Below are positions 10,815 through 20,530 of a stretch of DNA of 64,000 bases, in pieces (position 1 is the stretch's first letter; the number at the start of each line of letters is the position of its first letter). Position numbers and translations under genes: made by a program. The stretch covers positions 1 through 64,000 of the forward strand of contig NZ_JAMBOX010000012.1 of assembly GCF_023715785.1 (NCBI RefSeq), given 5' to 3'. The notes under the pieces are model-generated. The model had not been told where the DNA came from and ran no database searches. It was given only the letters and a program-made list of their open reading frames with translations. The DNA is from Neobacillus niacini. GTDB lineage: Bacteria > Bacillota > Bacilli > Bacillales > Cytobacillaceae.

Positions 10815-12215
10815 TTGGTTACCATACAGGAAACAGAAATAATCGAAAGGGGTATTATGGCCATAAATCGCGCGAAAGAACTCGGCCGGCCCATTTTACT
10901 GAGTGAAGTTCGAAAAATGGACAAAATAAGCCCGCTTTCATTTTTCAATAAAGGGCAGGATCGCTATTACGGGGAACGGTTTTTCTGGAAGGATCCCAGA
11001 GACGAAATTTTGCTGATTGGACTGGGAATTACTCATCAAATTCAATCTGATCAGGCAGCAGACCGCTTTGTTCACGTTGAACGGGAGTGGGAACGCTTTC
11101 TGAAGGACAGTATCGTCTTTAATCGGGATTCTGAAATTGGGGTCGGGCCTGTTATTTTTGGCGGATTTTCCTTTGATCCTTACAAGGAAAAAACGAGATT
11201 ATGGTCCCAGTATGCAGAATCGTTATTTTACTTGCCGGTTTATATGGTAAGCATAATCAGGGGGCAGGCTTATTTAACCACTAATATCGTGTGCACACCG
11301 GATGACAATCATACTCTAATGGCAAAAATGTTGGATGAGCGGAATCAACTGTTAGCTTCCCTTTATCAAACTGCAGAATTCCATCCGGCAGAGCTTTTGG
11401 AAACGAGAGAGATTTCACCAGAAGCCTGGAAAGAGGCTGTGACTGGAATCGTAAATGAATTAAACGACGGGCCGCTTAAGAAGGTTGTTCTAGCCAGGGA
11501 ACTGCGCTTGAAATTTGACAGTAAAGTGGAAGCGGGAATGGTGCTTGAGCGGTTAAATGAGCAGCAGCATGAAAGCTATATTTTTGCACTCGAAGCAAAT
11601 GGCGACTGTTTTCTAGGTGCTTCCCCCGAACGGTTGGTAAAAAAACAGGGAAATGAAATATTCTCCACCTGCCTTGCTGGGTCCATTTCACGTGGAAAGA
11701 CAACGGAAGAAGATACAATGCTTGGGGAGCAGCTGCTGCATGATCAAAAAAATTTGATTGAGCATCAATATGTTGTAGAAATGATTAAAGAGGCATTGGA
11801 AGAATCGTGTGATCAAATCATCCTGCCGGAAAAACCACGGCTGATGAAGAACAGGGATATCCAACATTTATATACACCTGTTATTGGTAAGTGCGGCAAT
11901 AATACGTCTTTGCTGCTGCTGGTGGAAAGGCTGCATCCAACCCCGGCGCTTGGCGGGCTTCCAAAACAGGAAGCCGTGGAAAAAATTCGCCAGGTGGAAG
12001 AACTGGACCGCGGATTTTATGCGGCACCGATTGGCTGGCTGGATTATCAAGGAAATGGGGAGTTTGCGGTGGCCATTCGCTCCGGTTTAATTCAAGGAAA
12101 TGAGGCTTCGCTATTTGCCGGCTGCGGTGTAGTAGCTGATTCCGATTCGGAAAGCGAATATTTGGAGACCGGTTTAAAGTTTAGACCAATGTTAAGAGCG
12201 CTTGGGGGAAAATAA
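10815..12215 (+). CDS. menF: Isochorismate synthase, menaquinone pathway
   Basis: It converts chorismate to isochorismate, the entry to menaquinone synthesis. The 466-residue protein belongs to the chorismate-binding family. It has KVVLAREL, GASPERLVKK, CLAGSISRG, the TPVIG and HPTPALGG segments, and the C-terminal GEFAVAIRSG. The start is TTG at 10815 with TTGGAGGGAT a few bases upstream. A one-base gap separates its stop from the menD start, so the two are likely co-translated. Confidence 0.95.
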   Translation: MVTIQETEIIERGIMAINRAKELGRPILLSEVRKMDKISPLSFFNKGQDRYYGERFFWKDPRDEILLIGLGITHQIQSDQAADRFVHVEREWERFLKDSIVFNRDSEIGVGPVIFGGFSFDPYKEKTRLWSQYAESLFYLPVYMVSIIRGQAYLTTNIVCTPDDNHTLMAKMLDERNQLLASLYQTAEFHPAELLETREISPEAWKEAVTGIVNELNDGPLKKVVLARELRLKFDSKVEAGMVLERLNEQQHESYIFALEANGDCFLGASPERLVKKQGNEIFSTCLAGSISRGKTTEEDTMLGEQLLHDQKNLIEHQYVVEMIKEALEESCDQIILPEKPRLMKNRDIQHLYTPVIGKCGNNTSLLLLVERLHPTPALGGLPKQEAVEKIRQVEELDRGFYAAPIGWLDYQGNGEFAVAIRSGLIQGNEASLFAGCGVVADSDSESEYLETGLKFRPMLRALGGK

Positions 12216-12216
12216 A

Positions 12217-13968
12217 ATGAGTCATCAAGAATCTTTAACGGCTTACCTTGCCGCTTTTGTTGCGGAGCTTGTTCTTTCGGGAATTAAAGATGTGGTTATC
12301 AGTCCGGGTTCACGGTCAACACCAATGGCAATGGTTATGGCGGAACATCCTGAATTAAATGTTCATATTCATGTGGATGAACGTTCGGCAGCCTTTTTTG
12401 CCTTAGGGATTGCCAAGGCTTCCAACCGACCTGTGGCCATTCTATGTACATCAGGGACCGCTGCTGCTAACTATTTTCCGGCGATTGTGGAGGCACGCTA
12501 TTCACGGGTACCACTTCTCGTGTTAACGGCGGACCGTCCACATGAGCTTCGAGAAGTAGGTGCTCCACAGGCAATTGATCAAATAGAATTGTATGGCAAG
12601 CATGTCAAATGGTTTGCGGAAATGGCCCTACCCGAAAACAGAGCTGAAATGATTCGTTATGCCCGGACCATTTGTGCCCGTGCTGTCGCCTATTGTGCTG
12701 GCGCCCCGTCTGGACCAGTTCATCTGAACTTCCCTTTCCGTGAACCGCTAATACCACAACTTGATGACAGCATTTTCCGTATGGCCGAACGGCCGCATGG
12801 ATTTGTTAAGGTCCATAATGGTGAATTGACCATCGGTGATGGGCTGATTCAAGAAATTGCTAACCGCTTAGAGGGAAAAAGCAAAGGAATTATTGTCTGT
12901 GGCAATATTGCGGATGAAAGATTCGCGGATGCCGTAACACAATTATCGAAATTATTAAAGTATCCGATTTTGGCTGACCCACTATCACAGCTAAGAAGCG
13001 GCAAACATAATCGTGAACATATCATCGACACATATGATACGTTTTTGCGCAATGAAGATGCTAAGTCATTCCTAAAGCCTGATTGTATTATCCGATTTGG
13101 GGCGATGCCGATATCCAAAGCGCTTACGATTTTTATAAAAGAGAATCCATCTGCTGACCAGCTTGTCATTGATGGCGGCGGCGGCTGGCGTGATCCCGCC
13201 TCGCTATCGACAGATATGGTTTTCTGCAATGAGACCTTGTTTTGCGAAAAGCTTGCAACTGTTGCGAAGCCTAGTTCGGATCATAAATTTTTTGAGGATT
13301 GGAACAACATCAATGCCTTGACGAAGGAAAATATGGCTTCTGTAAGGGATATAACCGAATTAAGTGAAGGGAAGCTATTTTACCAGTTGGCTGAGATGGT
13401 TCCTGAAGGGGCAACGCTGTTTGTCGGAAATAGTATGCCTATTCGCGATTTGGACAGTTTTTTTCTACATAACAATAAATGCATTAGAATTATGGCCAAT
13501 CGAGGAGCAAACGGAATCGACGGAACTGTTTCTACCGCTTTGGGTGCTGCCTTATATTCCAAATCATTATACTTGGTCCTTGGTGATTTAACCTTTTTCC
13601 ATGATTTAAATGGTTTATTTGCAGCCAAGCAATTTAATATTGATATCCATATTATTCTTGTAAACAATAATGGCGGAGGGATCTTCTCTTTCTTGCCGCA
13701 ATCGGAACATCCGAAGCATTTTGAGCTGCTATTTGGAACGCCGCTCGATATTGAATTTGAACATGCGGTTAAAATGTTTAACGGCCGCTTTGTTAAGGTA
13801 GCCGATTGGGACCACTTACAAAAGGAATTAGGAAATTCGTCAGGAGCGTCAGGCCTCCAAGTTTATGAGATTAGGACAAAAAGAGACACAAATCGCGATG
13901 AACACCGTGGATTTTGGGCGTCTGTTTCCCAGGAAATATCAAATTTTGTCGACGGTGAGAGTAAGTGA
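12217..13968 (+). CDS. menD: 2-succinyl-5-enolpyruvyl-6-hydroxy-3-cyclohexene-1-carboxylate synthase
   Basis: A thiamine-diphosphate enzyme (583 residues) that adds succinyl semialdehyde from 2-oxoglutarate to isochorismate. ISPGSRSTPMA is in the N-terminal ThDP domain. The C-terminal ThDP/Mg segment includes GLFAAKQF and VNNNGGGIFSFLPQ. ATG 12217 is preceded by GGGGGAA; the in-frame TTG at 12202 lies in the end of menF and is less likely. It overlaps menH by 4 bp. Confidence 0.95.
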   Translation: MSHQESLTAYLAAFVAELVLSGIKDVVISPGSRSTPMAMVMAEHPELNVHIHVDERSAAFFALGIAKASNRPVAILCTSGTAAANYFPAIVEARYSRVPLLVLTADRPHELREVGAPQAIDQIELYGKHVKWFAEMALPENRAEMIRYARTICARAVAYCAGAPSGPVHLNFPFREPLIPQLDDSIFRMAERPHGFVKVHNGELTIGDGLIQEIANRLEGKSKGIIVCGNIADERFADAVTQLSKLLKYPILADPLSQLRSGKHNREHIIDTYDTFLRNEDAKSFLKPDCIIRFGAMPISKALTIFIKENPSADQLVIDGGGGWRDPASLSTDMVFCNETLFCEKLATVAKPSSDHKFFEDWNNINALTKENMASVRDITELSEGKLFYQLAEMVPEGATLFVGNSMPIRDLDSFFLHNNKCIRIMANRGANGIDGTVSTALGAALYSKSLYLVLGDLTFFHDLNGLFAAKQFNIDIHIILVNNNGGGIFSFLPQSEHPKHFELLFGTPLDIEFEHAVKMFNGRFVKVADWDHLQKELGNSSGASGLQVYEIRTKRDTNRDEHRGFWASVSQEISNFVDGESK

Positions 13969-14780
13969 ATGTAGTTATTAACGGCGTTCGCTACCATGTT
14001 AAACAATGTGGAAGTGGATTCCCGCTCTTGTTATTGCATGGTTTTACCGGGGATTCATCTACCTGGACTCCATTTTGCGACAGCTGGGGGAGCCATTCAC
14101 AATTAATCATCCCAGATATTATTGGACACGGTGAGTCAGACTCGCCCGAGGATGTTAACCTTTATACAATGGAAGCTGCTGCCCAGGCTATCGCAGGCAT
14201 TCTTGATCATTTGGCTATCAGTCAGATCGATTTGCTTGGATATTCCCTGGGTGGCCGTTTGGCCCTTACGTTTGCGTTTGCTTATCCCGAAAGGGTGAGA
14301 AAATTAATTTTGGAAAGCTCATCACCGGGACTGGTAACAGAAGAAGAAAGACATCAGCGCCAAATGAATGACGCGAAACTAGCAAATTTTATTAAAGAAA
14401 ACGGGATTCCCGCTTTTGTTGACTATTGGGAAAATATCCCATTGTTTGCTTCGATGAAGAGTCTGCCTGAGAAGGTTAGGGTAAAAATCAGAGAACAGCG
14501 TCTGCAAAATTCCCCGATTGGGCTTGGCAACAGCCTGCTTGGCATGGGAACAGGGTCACAGCCTTCCTGGTGGGAGAGCCTTCACAAACTTTCCTGTGAT
14601 GTCATGTTGATGGTCGGTGAAAAAGATCAAAAGTTTTGCAGTATTGCTGAACAGATGGCCGTAACGATTAGAAATAGTTCATTAGTAATGATTGCAAATT
14701 GTGGCCATGCAATTCATGTGGAAGATCAAGAAAAGTTTGGTACAATAGTAAGTGACTTTTTGTCAAAGAAAAAAAATTAA
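13965..14780 (+). CDS. menH: 2-succinyl-6-hydroxy-2,4-cyclohexadiene-1-carboxylate synthase
   Basis: An alpha/beta-hydrolase fold lyase (271 residues) that eliminates pyruvate from the MenD product. The fold signs are [13 protein letters not shown] near the N terminus, GHGESD, the nucleophile elbow GYSLGG and the C-terminal NCGHAIHVE with the catalytic His. The GTG start at 13965 overlaps the menD stop, with GGTGAGAG as ribosome site. Confidence 0.93.
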   Translation: MNVVINGVRYHVKQCGSGFPLLLLHGFTGDSSTWTPFCDSWGSHSQLIIPDIIGHGESDSPEDVNLYTMEAAAQAIAGILDHLAISQIDLLGYSLGGRLALTFAFAYPERVRKLILESSSPGLVTEEERHQRQMNDAKLANFIKENGIPAFVDYWENIPLFASMKSLPEKVRVKIREQRLQNSPIGLGNSLLGMGTGSQPSWWESLHKLSCDVMLMVGEKDQKFCSIAEQMAVTIRNSSLVMIANCGHAIHVEDQEKFGTIVSDFLSKKKN

Positions 14781-14794
14781 AGGAGGTTTTTGTC

Positions 14795-15613
14795 TTGGCA
14801 GTAGAATGGATTTCAGAACGCAAATACGAAGAAATTTTATATGAAACGTATAACGGAATTGCTAAAATTACAATCAACCGCCCGCACGTACATAATGCAT
14901 TTACCCCAAAAACGGTAATGGAATTAATTGATGCTTTTGCATTCGCACGCGATGATTCCAACATTGGTGTCATTGTTCTGACAGGTGCAGGAGATAAGGC
15001 GTTTTGTTCTGGGGGAGACCAAAAGGTTCGCGGTCATGGCGGTTATGTCGGTGAGGACCAAATTCCCCGCTTGAATGTTCTTGACCTTCAGCGCCTGATT
15101 CGCGTTATTCCAAAGCCGGTCGTTGCGATGGTTAAAGGTTACGCAATCGGCGGCGGCCATGTACTTCATGTGGTCTGTGATTTAACGATTGCAGCAGACA
15201 ACGCTATATTTGGACAAACAGGTCCTAAAGTGGGCAGTTTCGACGCCGGATACGGCTCAGGCTACCTTGCAAGAATTGTCGGCCATAAGAAAGCGCGTGA
15301 GATTTGGTTTCTCTGCCGTCAATACAATGCCCAGGAAGCGCTTGACATGGGCTTAGTCAACACGGTTGTACCATTAGATCAGGTGGAGGAAGAAACGATT
15401 AAATGGTGTGAGGAAATGCTTGAAAAGAGCCCGACAGCCCTTCGTTTCTTAAAAGCTGCAATGAATGCCGATACCGACGGACTTGCAGGACTTCAGCAAA
15501 TGGCAGGAGATGCAACACTGCTATACTATACAACGGAAGAAGCCAAGGAAGGCCGCGACGCCTTTAAAGAAAAGCGCAAGCCGGACTTTGGTCAGTTCCC
15601 GCGGTTCCCTTGA
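14795..15613 (+). CDS. menB: 1,4-dihydroxy-2-naphthoyl-CoA synthase
   Basis: A crotonase-family enzyme (272 residues) that closes the second ring of the naphthoquinone from o-succinylbenzoyl-CoA. The MenB marks are [20 protein letters not shown] and [19 protein letters not shown]. The start is TTG at 14795, supported by AAAGGAGG a few bases upstream. It lies after menH and before a hairpin that separates it from menE. Confidence 0.95.
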   Translation: MAVEWISERKYEEILYETYNGIAKITINRPHVHNAFTPKTVMELIDAFAFARDDSNIGVIVLTGAGDKAFCSGGDQKVRGHGGYVGEDQIPRLNVLDLQRLIRVIPKPVVAMVKGYAIGGGHVLHVVCDLTIAADNAIFGQTGPKVGSFDAGYGSGYLARIVGHKKAREIWFLCRQYNAQEALDMGLVNTVVPLDQVEEETIKWCEEMLEKSPTALRFLKAAMNADTDGLAGLQQMAGDATLLYYTTEEAKEGRDAFKEKRKPDFGQFPRFP

Positions 15614-15628
15614 TGAAACATATTTTAA

Positions 15629-15660
15629 AGCAGCTTGATGGCCTCCATCAGGCTGTTTTT
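15629..15660 (+). terminator. Hairpin between menB and menE
   Basis: A 13-bp stem with wobble pairs (AGCAGCTTGATGG with CCATCAGGCTGTT), a 3-nt loop and five T. It may attenuate transcription into menE and menC rather than fully stop it, since no clear promoter follows. Confidence 0.75.
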
Positions 15661-15684
15661 AGCTAATAAGAAGGTGAGCAACAA

Positions 15685-17169
15685 ATGCGACAAGAATCGA
15701 TGGAAAACTTTTTAATAAAACGTGCGTTTCTCACTCCAGAGCGGCCAGCCGTGCATTTTCAGGATCAGACGGTCACATTTAAGGAACTGTACGAGCGTTC
15801 GTATGACACTGCTGGCAGGCTGCAGGGGCTTGGAATTCAACAGGATGAGTATGTCGCCGTCCTATTAAAAAACCATTTGGATACCGTGATCATTTTATTT
15901 GCGTTGCAGCTGCTTGGATTGAAGACAGTCATCTTGAACAATCGATTAACTCAGGCAGAATTGGTGTGGCAACTGAAAGATTCGCATGCTTCGTATTTGA
16001 TTTTGGAAGATTCCTTTTTAGAAATGAAAGATAAGGCTCCATTCCTGAAGGCAGTTACAAAAAGTGAGCTTTTCAAGTATGAGCCGGGTGAGCCACAAAT
16101 TCAGGATGAAACCAATCTTGGAGAAATCTGCACGATTATGTATACATCAGGGACGACTGGCCATCCAAAGGGTGTCATGCAGACCTACGGAAATCATTGG
16201 TGGAGTGCAATTGGATCGGCTCTAAACCTGGGTATCACGGAAAATGATTGTTGGCTATGCTCTGTACCTCTCTTTCATATCAGTGGCTATTCCATCCTTA
16301 TGCGCAGTGTGATCTACGGAATGCCAATTGTCCTCCATGAAAAGTTCGATGTTGAAAAAACGCTGTTGGATATCGCAGAAAAGCACGTTACGATTATGTC
16401 AGTTGTCGGGACGATGCTGACTAGAATTGTTGATTCATTAGGTGACAAACAGCTTCCGGAGCATCTTCGCTGTATGCTTTTGGGCGGAGGTCCAGCACCA
16501 ATGCCTTTATTAAAGAGGTGCGTAGAGAAAAGGGTTCCTGTATTTCAATCATATGGAATGACAGAAACCTCCTCACAAATTGTCACATTGTCACCGGAAT
16601 ACAGCCTGACAAAGCTTGGTTCGGCAGGAAAACCGTTATTTCCATCGGAAATAAGAATTGAACTGGACGACAAGGGGATAGCCCAGGCGGGGGAAGCCGG
16701 CGAGATTGTAGTCAAGGGTCCAAATGTGACACATGGGTATTTGCATCGACCGGAAGCAACTGCCGAAAAACTACGAGATGGCTGGCTATATACTGGTGAT
16801 ATTGGTTACTTAGACGAGGATGGATTTTTGTATGTGTTGGACCGGCGCTCCGATTTAATTATTTCAGGCGGCGAAAATGTCTACCCGGCGGAAATAGAAG
16901 CGGTGTTATTGAGCCATCCGGAAGTGGCAGAGGCAGGAGTTACCGGTATGGATGACAGTGAATGGGGCCAGGTTCCGGTTGCGTTTATAGTCAGCAGAAA
17001 TAAGTGCTCTGTTGTAACGGAGGACGACCTTTTAGAGTTTTGCCAAACCCGGCTGGCTAAATATAAGGTACCAAAAGAATTCCTTTTCGTAGACGAATTG
17101 CCAAGAAATGCATCCAAAAAACTGCTGCGTAGAACTCTCCGCGAGTGGGTTCAAGAGGAAGTGGACTAA
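15685..17169 (+). CDS. menE: o-Succinylbenzoate-CoA ligase
   Basis: An ANL-superfamily adenylating enzyme (494 residues) that activates o-succinylbenzoate for MenB. MYTSGTTGHPKGVMQ is the P loop (residues about 152-166). SYGMTETSS and YTGDIGYLDEDG are the central AMP motifs, and DRRSDLIISGGENVYP is the hinge. The C-terminal lysine is in PRNASKKLLR. The start has AAGGTGA 7 bp upstream. Confidence 0.95.
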   Translation: MRQESMENFLIKRAFLTPERPAVHFQDQTVTFKELYERSYDTAGRLQGLGIQQDEYVAVLLKNHLDTVIILFALQLLGLKTVILNNRLTQAELVWQLKDSHASYLILEDSFLEMKDKAPFLKAVTKSELFKYEPGEPQIQDETNLGEICTIMYTSGTTGHPKGVMQTYGNHWWSAIGSALNLGITENDCWLCSVPLFHISGYSILMRSVIYGMPIVLHEKFDVEKTLLDIAEKHVTIMSVVGTMLTRIVDSLGDKQLPEHLRCMLLGGGPAPMPLLKRCVEKRVPVFQSYGMTETSSQIVTLSPEYSLTKLGSAGKPLFPSEIRIELDDKGIAQAGEAGEIVVKGPNVTHGYLHRPEATAEKLRDGWLYTGDIGYLDEDGFLYVLDRRSDLIISGGENVYPAEIEAVLLSHPEVAEAGVTGMDDSEWGQVPVAFIVSRNKCSVVTEDDLLEFCQTRLAKYKVPKEFLFVDELPRNASKKLLRRTLREWVQEEVD

Positions 17170-17171
17170 AG

Positions 17172-18281
17172 ATGGACATTGCGACAGTTGACTTGTATGT
17201 AATTAGCATGCCGCTAAAGTCGCCGTTTGTCACCCATTTGGGAGAAGTGCGGGAGCGGGAAGGGATTATAATAAAAGTAACCGATAAGGACGGTGTTGAG
17301 GGCTACGGTGAAGGAGTGGCTTTTTCAACCCCTTGGTATACGGAAGAGACCGTTAGGACCAGCCTGCATATGCTGGAGGATTTTTTGATACCGTTACTGC
17401 AAAAACATCCAATCAAGCATCCAGAAGAGGCTGCGGGTCTATTTCAGTCAATAAGACGGAATCCGATGGCGAAGTCCGGTCTGGAAACGGCTCTTTGGGA
17501 TTTATATGCGAAAGGTCAAGGTCAGTCTCTTGCCAAAATGATCGGCGGCACTAGGGAGGCAATTGCCTCAGGGGTAGTTATTGCCACTGACACAATTACA
17601 AAGGCATTAAAGCAAATTGAAGGGTATCTTGAGGACGGATATCAACGGATCAAAGTGAAGATTAATCCAAGTCAAGACTATGAGTTTCTTGGTGCGATTC
17701 GGCGCCATTATCCCAATCTTCCAATGATAGCGGATGCCAATTCCGCCTATACCTTAAAGGATATAGAACGGCTTAAAGCACTGGATGACTTTAACCTGCT
17801 AATGATTGAACAGCCGCTGGACCACGATGACATTATTGAACATGCGATTTTACAAGAGAAATTGGTTACCCCGATTTGTTTGGATGAGAGTATTGTTTCT
17901 TTTGAAGATGCCCGGAAGGCTATTGAGATTGACGCCTGCAGAGTAATAAACATCAAAATTGGCCGAGTTGGAGGTCTGCACGAGGCGATTAAGATTCATG
18001 ATTATTGCTATGAGAGAGGAATTCCGGTTTGGTGCGGCGGAATGATTGAGTTTGGTGTTTCCAGAGCACATAATATTGCGTTAGCTTCACTGCCAGGGTT
18101 TACGATTCCTGGCGATATCTCAGCCTCCAGCCGATTTTGGGAAGAAGACATCATTACGCCGGAAGTCGTCGTAAAGAATGGATCTGTTTCAGTGCCCGAA
18201 GGCCCGGGAATTGGATTTGACATCAACGAAAAAAAGATAAGAGAAACCCTGTTGATTAAAAGGTCTTATACATTTTATTGA
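17172..18281 (+). CDS. menC: o-Succinylbenzoate synthase
   Basis: An enolase-superfamily dehydratase (369 residues) that makes o-succinylbenzoate. The barrel shows KVKINPS with the catalytic Lys, metal ligands in ADANS, IEQPL and LDES, and INIKIGRVGG with the second Lys. ATG 17172 lies 2 bp after the menE stop, with GAGGAAGTGG inside the end of menE as ribosome site. It is the last men gene of the group. Confidence 0.94.
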   Translation: MDIATVDLYVISMPLKSPFVTHLGEVREREGIIIKVTDKDGVEGYGEGVAFSTPWYTEETVRTSLHMLEDFLIPLLQKHPIKHPEEAAGLFQSIRRNPMAKSGLETALWDLYAKGQGQSLAKMIGGTREAIASGVVIATDTITKALKQIEGYLEDGYQRIKVKINPSQDYEFLGAIRRHYPNLPMIADANSAYTLKDIERLKALDDFNLLMIEQPLDHDDIIEHAILQEKLVTPICLDESIVSFEDARKAIEIDACRVINIKIGRVGGLHEAIKIHDYCYERGIPVWCGGMIEFGVSRAHNIALASLPGFTIPGDISASSRFWEEDIITPEVVVKNGSVSVPEGPGIGFDINEKKIRETLLIKRSYTFY

Positions 18282-18380
18282 GCTATGCATTGGTAAACCT
18301 CGAAGTGTCGCCAATCAGGGGTATTGACGACAAAACTCCCATAAGTAACCAAAAAGTATTATCAATACTCCTCAATAAGA

Positions 18381-18410
18381 AAACCAGGCACCATTTGTAT
18401 GCCTGGTTTT
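18381..18410. terminator. Terminator between menC and the DUF1540 gene
   Basis: AAACCAGGCA pairs perfectly with TGCCTGGTTT across a 9-nt loop, with A and T flanks. It can serve both convergent genes. Confidence 0.88.
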
Positions 18411-18417
18411 AAGTATT

Positions 18418-18576
18418 TTATATATCACCCGGTTCGAATGTTTTGCAATCTGTCTCTTTGCTCGAATCAGCGGTTTTACCTTTATGGCTCACTACATAGA
18501 TGCTGTCGGCACTGCATTTATTTCCCTTTGCCCAAAATGTGCAGTTGTTCACTTCACATAAAACATCCTGTGCCAT
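18418..18576 (-). CDS. DUF1540 small Cys-containing protein
   Basis: A 52-residue protein with the DUF1540 pattern: CEVNNCTFW, then GNKCSADSI and a last Cys in ETDCKTF near the C terminus. The four Cys suggest metal binding; no function is established. The start is ATG at 18576 with AAGGAGTG just upstream; longer readings lack a ribosome site. It is convergent with menC. Confidence 0.8.
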   Translation of the reverse strand: MAQDVLCEVNNCTFWAKGNKCSADSIYVVSHKGKTADSSKETDCKTFEPGDI

Positions 18577-18692
18577 GCGTATCACTCCTTCAAGTTGTGG
18601 TAATACAAACATAGCTTTTGATGAATCGGCCGTGTCCATGTCTGTAATCAACTGGAATGAAAGTGTGATAATGACTGCCTATCTAAATAATT

Positions 18693-19634
18693 CTAATCGT
18701 TTAAGGCCTTCTCCAAGGTTTTAAGATTTTTCTCCATCAAGGTAAAATACGTTTCCTTATTTTTTATATTTTCTTCTGTCAAAATGGCCAAATTATGAAC
18801 CGGCAACGCCCGGGCGCCGATTTCTTTTTGAATAATTTTCCCAAGCTTTGACTGGACATTTTGTTCAAACAGGATATAATGCAAGCCTTCGAGGTCAGCC
18901 AATGAGATAATTTTCTCTAGCCCCTTTTGCGTAGGCTCATTGCTGGTCGAGAGGCCCGAGATGCTGATTTGTTCTATGCCATATCGATGCTCCCAATAAC
19001 CAAAGGCTGCGTGGGTCACAATGATATTCTTATGTTTGGCAGATGAAATCGTTTTATCATATTGCTGATTCAATTCTTCCAGATCGCCAGCAAGATTTTG
19101 ATAATTTTCTTTGAAAATTTCCTTATGCTGCGGCAGCTTTTCTTCTAACTGTTGCAATATAACTGCAGCCATTTCCTTTGAGTAAATGGGATCAAGCCAA
19201 ACATGCGGGTTAACGTCCCCATGTGTTTCTTGATCGTCGTGCTCCTCTTCATGGGCAGGGTCATCCTTGGGAAGTTCAAGACTGTCGGCAGCCGCCACCA
19301 TTGTCACATGCTCATTTTTCAATGTCTTTTTGGCATTTTCTACAAAACCTTCAAGGCCCAAGCCAATATAAAAAAATAAGTCTGAATCGGCAAGCTTAAT
19401 CATATCCTTTTGCGTAGGCTCAAAGGTATGCTCATCGGCACCAGGAGGATAAATGGTCTTAACATCTACGTATGCTCCGCCAATTCTCTCCGTAAAATAT
19501 TGCAAGGGATAAACAGTTGTATATACTGATAATTGGTTGTTTTTTTGTGGCGCTGTTTCTTTGTTATCTGAACAAGCCGATAAGGCAATAGTAAATGGTA
19601 AAAGTAGTGCTAAGTATTGAAATAATTTTTTCAT
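18693..19634 (-). CDS. znuA: Zinc ABC transporter substrate-binding lipoprotein (ZnuA/AdcA type)
   Basis: It captures Zn2+ outside the membrane for an ABC importer. The 313-residue protein has a signal peptide and lipobox ending LSAC, the segment with AYVDVKTIYPPGADEHTFEP, a His/Asp/Glu-rich loop (HEEEHDDQETHGDVNPH) and further ligand regions (THAAFGYWEHRY). ATG 19634 has GGAGG 6 bp upstream. Neither an ATPase nor a permease gene is adjacent, unlike znuABC operons. Two Zur-like boxes lie upstream, which supports zinc over manganese. Confidence 0.9.
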   Translation of the reverse strand: MKKLFQYLALLLPFTIALSACSDNKETAPQKNNQLSVYTTVYPLQYFTERIGGAYVDVKTIYPPGADEHTFEPTQKDMIKLADSDLFFYIGLGLEGFVENAKKTLKNEHVTMVAAADSLELPKDDPAHEEEHDDQETHGDVNPHVWLDPIYSKEMAAVILQQLEEKLPQHKEIFKENYQNLAGDLEELNQQYDKTISSAKHKNIIVTHAAFGYWEHRYGIEQISISGLSTSNEPTQKGLEKIISLADLEGLHYILFEQNVQSKLGKIIQKEIGARALPVHNLAILTEENIKNKETYFTLMEKNLKTLEKALND

Positions 19635-19650
19635 GTAAGCCTCCAATATG

Positions 19651-19770
19651 TCTAGCTTCAGCGCCTAGGGGCTCGGGGTCGTAAGCCAATCCGTCAAGAA
19701 GGTCAAAAAGCGACCTTCTGGCCGGCTCGTCTTATGCCTGTCGCCCCTGATCAAGGCGCTTTCGCTTTTC
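19651..19770. repeat. 120-bp intergenic inverted-repeat element
   Basis: Nested complementary blocks: AGCGCCT (19660) with AGGCGCT (19754), AGGGGC with GCCCCT, and a central AGAAGGTC/GACCTTCT hairpin (19697-19719). It resembles the palindromic intergenic repeats starting CTAGCTCCAGCGCCTAG that I recall as scattered through Bacillaceae genomes. It sits between the Zur-like boxes and the znuA ribosome site, so it is probably transcribed as the znuA leader. Confidence 0.75.
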
Positions 19771-19774
19771 TGTT

Positions 19775-19795
19775 AAATCGTATCAATTCCGATTT
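19775..19795. promoter_or_regulatory. Zur box 1
   Basis: A 21-bp near-palindrome with arms AAATCGTA and CCGATTT. By eye it matches 18 of 20 fixed positions of the B. subtilis Zur box (AAATCGTAAT-N-ATTACGATTT). It lies 140 bp before znuA. Confidence 0.75.
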
Positions 19796-19827
19796 ACAAA
19801 ATAAAAAATTTTAAATATTGCGAATCT

Positions 19828-19848
19828 AATCCGTAACAATTCCGATTT
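19828..19848. promoter_or_regulatory. Zur box 2
   Basis: A second copy (CCGTAACAATTCCGATTT core) matches about 16 of 20 Zur-box positions. It lies 107 bp before the divergent carbonic anhydrase gene, so it could act on either gene. Confidence 0.6.
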
Positions 19849-19955
19849 ACTTATGTATCTTAACAAGAAAACGCCCACTTAAGCAAGTAAAAAAATTGTT
19901 TTTATTGTGAAAGTTTGTGTATTCTTAAATGAGATAAAATGAAGGGTGTGATCGT

Positions 19956-20528
19956 ATGGAAAACCAATCACTGTTGAAGGATATTCTTGATTACAATAAA
20001 AAATTCGTGGAAGACCGGGAATATGAAAGATACGAGACCACAAAATTCCCCAATAAAAAAATGGTTATTCTCACATGTATGGATACACGGCTGTTGGAAT
20101 TGCTGCCAAAGGCATTGAATTTGGGAAATGGTGATGCCAAAATTATCAAGAATGCCGGTGCCCTAGTGTCACATCCGTTTGGAAGCATTATGAGAAGTAT
20201 TTTGATTGCGATCTATCAGCTGCAGGCAAAAGAGGTCATGGTGATTGCCCACCATGATTGCGGAATGAGCGGATTAAAGGCGGAGCCGGTAATCGACAGC
20301 ATGATGGAAAGGGGAATTTCCGAAGAAACACTAGCAACTCTTGAGTACTCGGGTATCGATTTCAAGCAATGGCTTCACGGATTTGATTCTGTAACTGATA
20401 GTGTAAAACATAGTGTAGAAACCATCAAAAATCATCCACTGATGCCTGTTGGAGTACCAGTGCACGGCCTTGTAATTGACCCGAAAACAGGCCAGCTTGA
20501 TCTAGTCGTTGATGGATATCAAAATTAA
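19956..20528 (+). CDS. Beta-type carbonic anhydrase (YtiB-like)
   Basis: It interconverts CO2 and bicarbonate. The 190-residue protein has the zinc and catalytic residues of the beta class: Cys41, Asp43 and Arg45 in TCMDTR, and His99 with Cys102 in AHHDCG. B. subtilis has the same gene (ytiB) next to ytjA and luxS. It is divergent from znuA with two Zur-like boxes between, so zinc-dependent control is possible. Confidence 0.92.
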   Translation: MENQSLLKDILDYNKKFVEDREYERYETTKFPNKKMVILTCMDTRLLELLPKALNLGNGDAKIIKNAGALVSHPFGSIMRSILIAIYQLQAKEVMVIAHHDCGMSGLKAEPVIDSMMERGISEETLATLEYSGIDFKQWLHGFDSVTDSVKHSVETIKNHPLMPVGVPVHGLVIDPKTGQLDLVVDGYQN

Positions 20529-20530
20529 GC

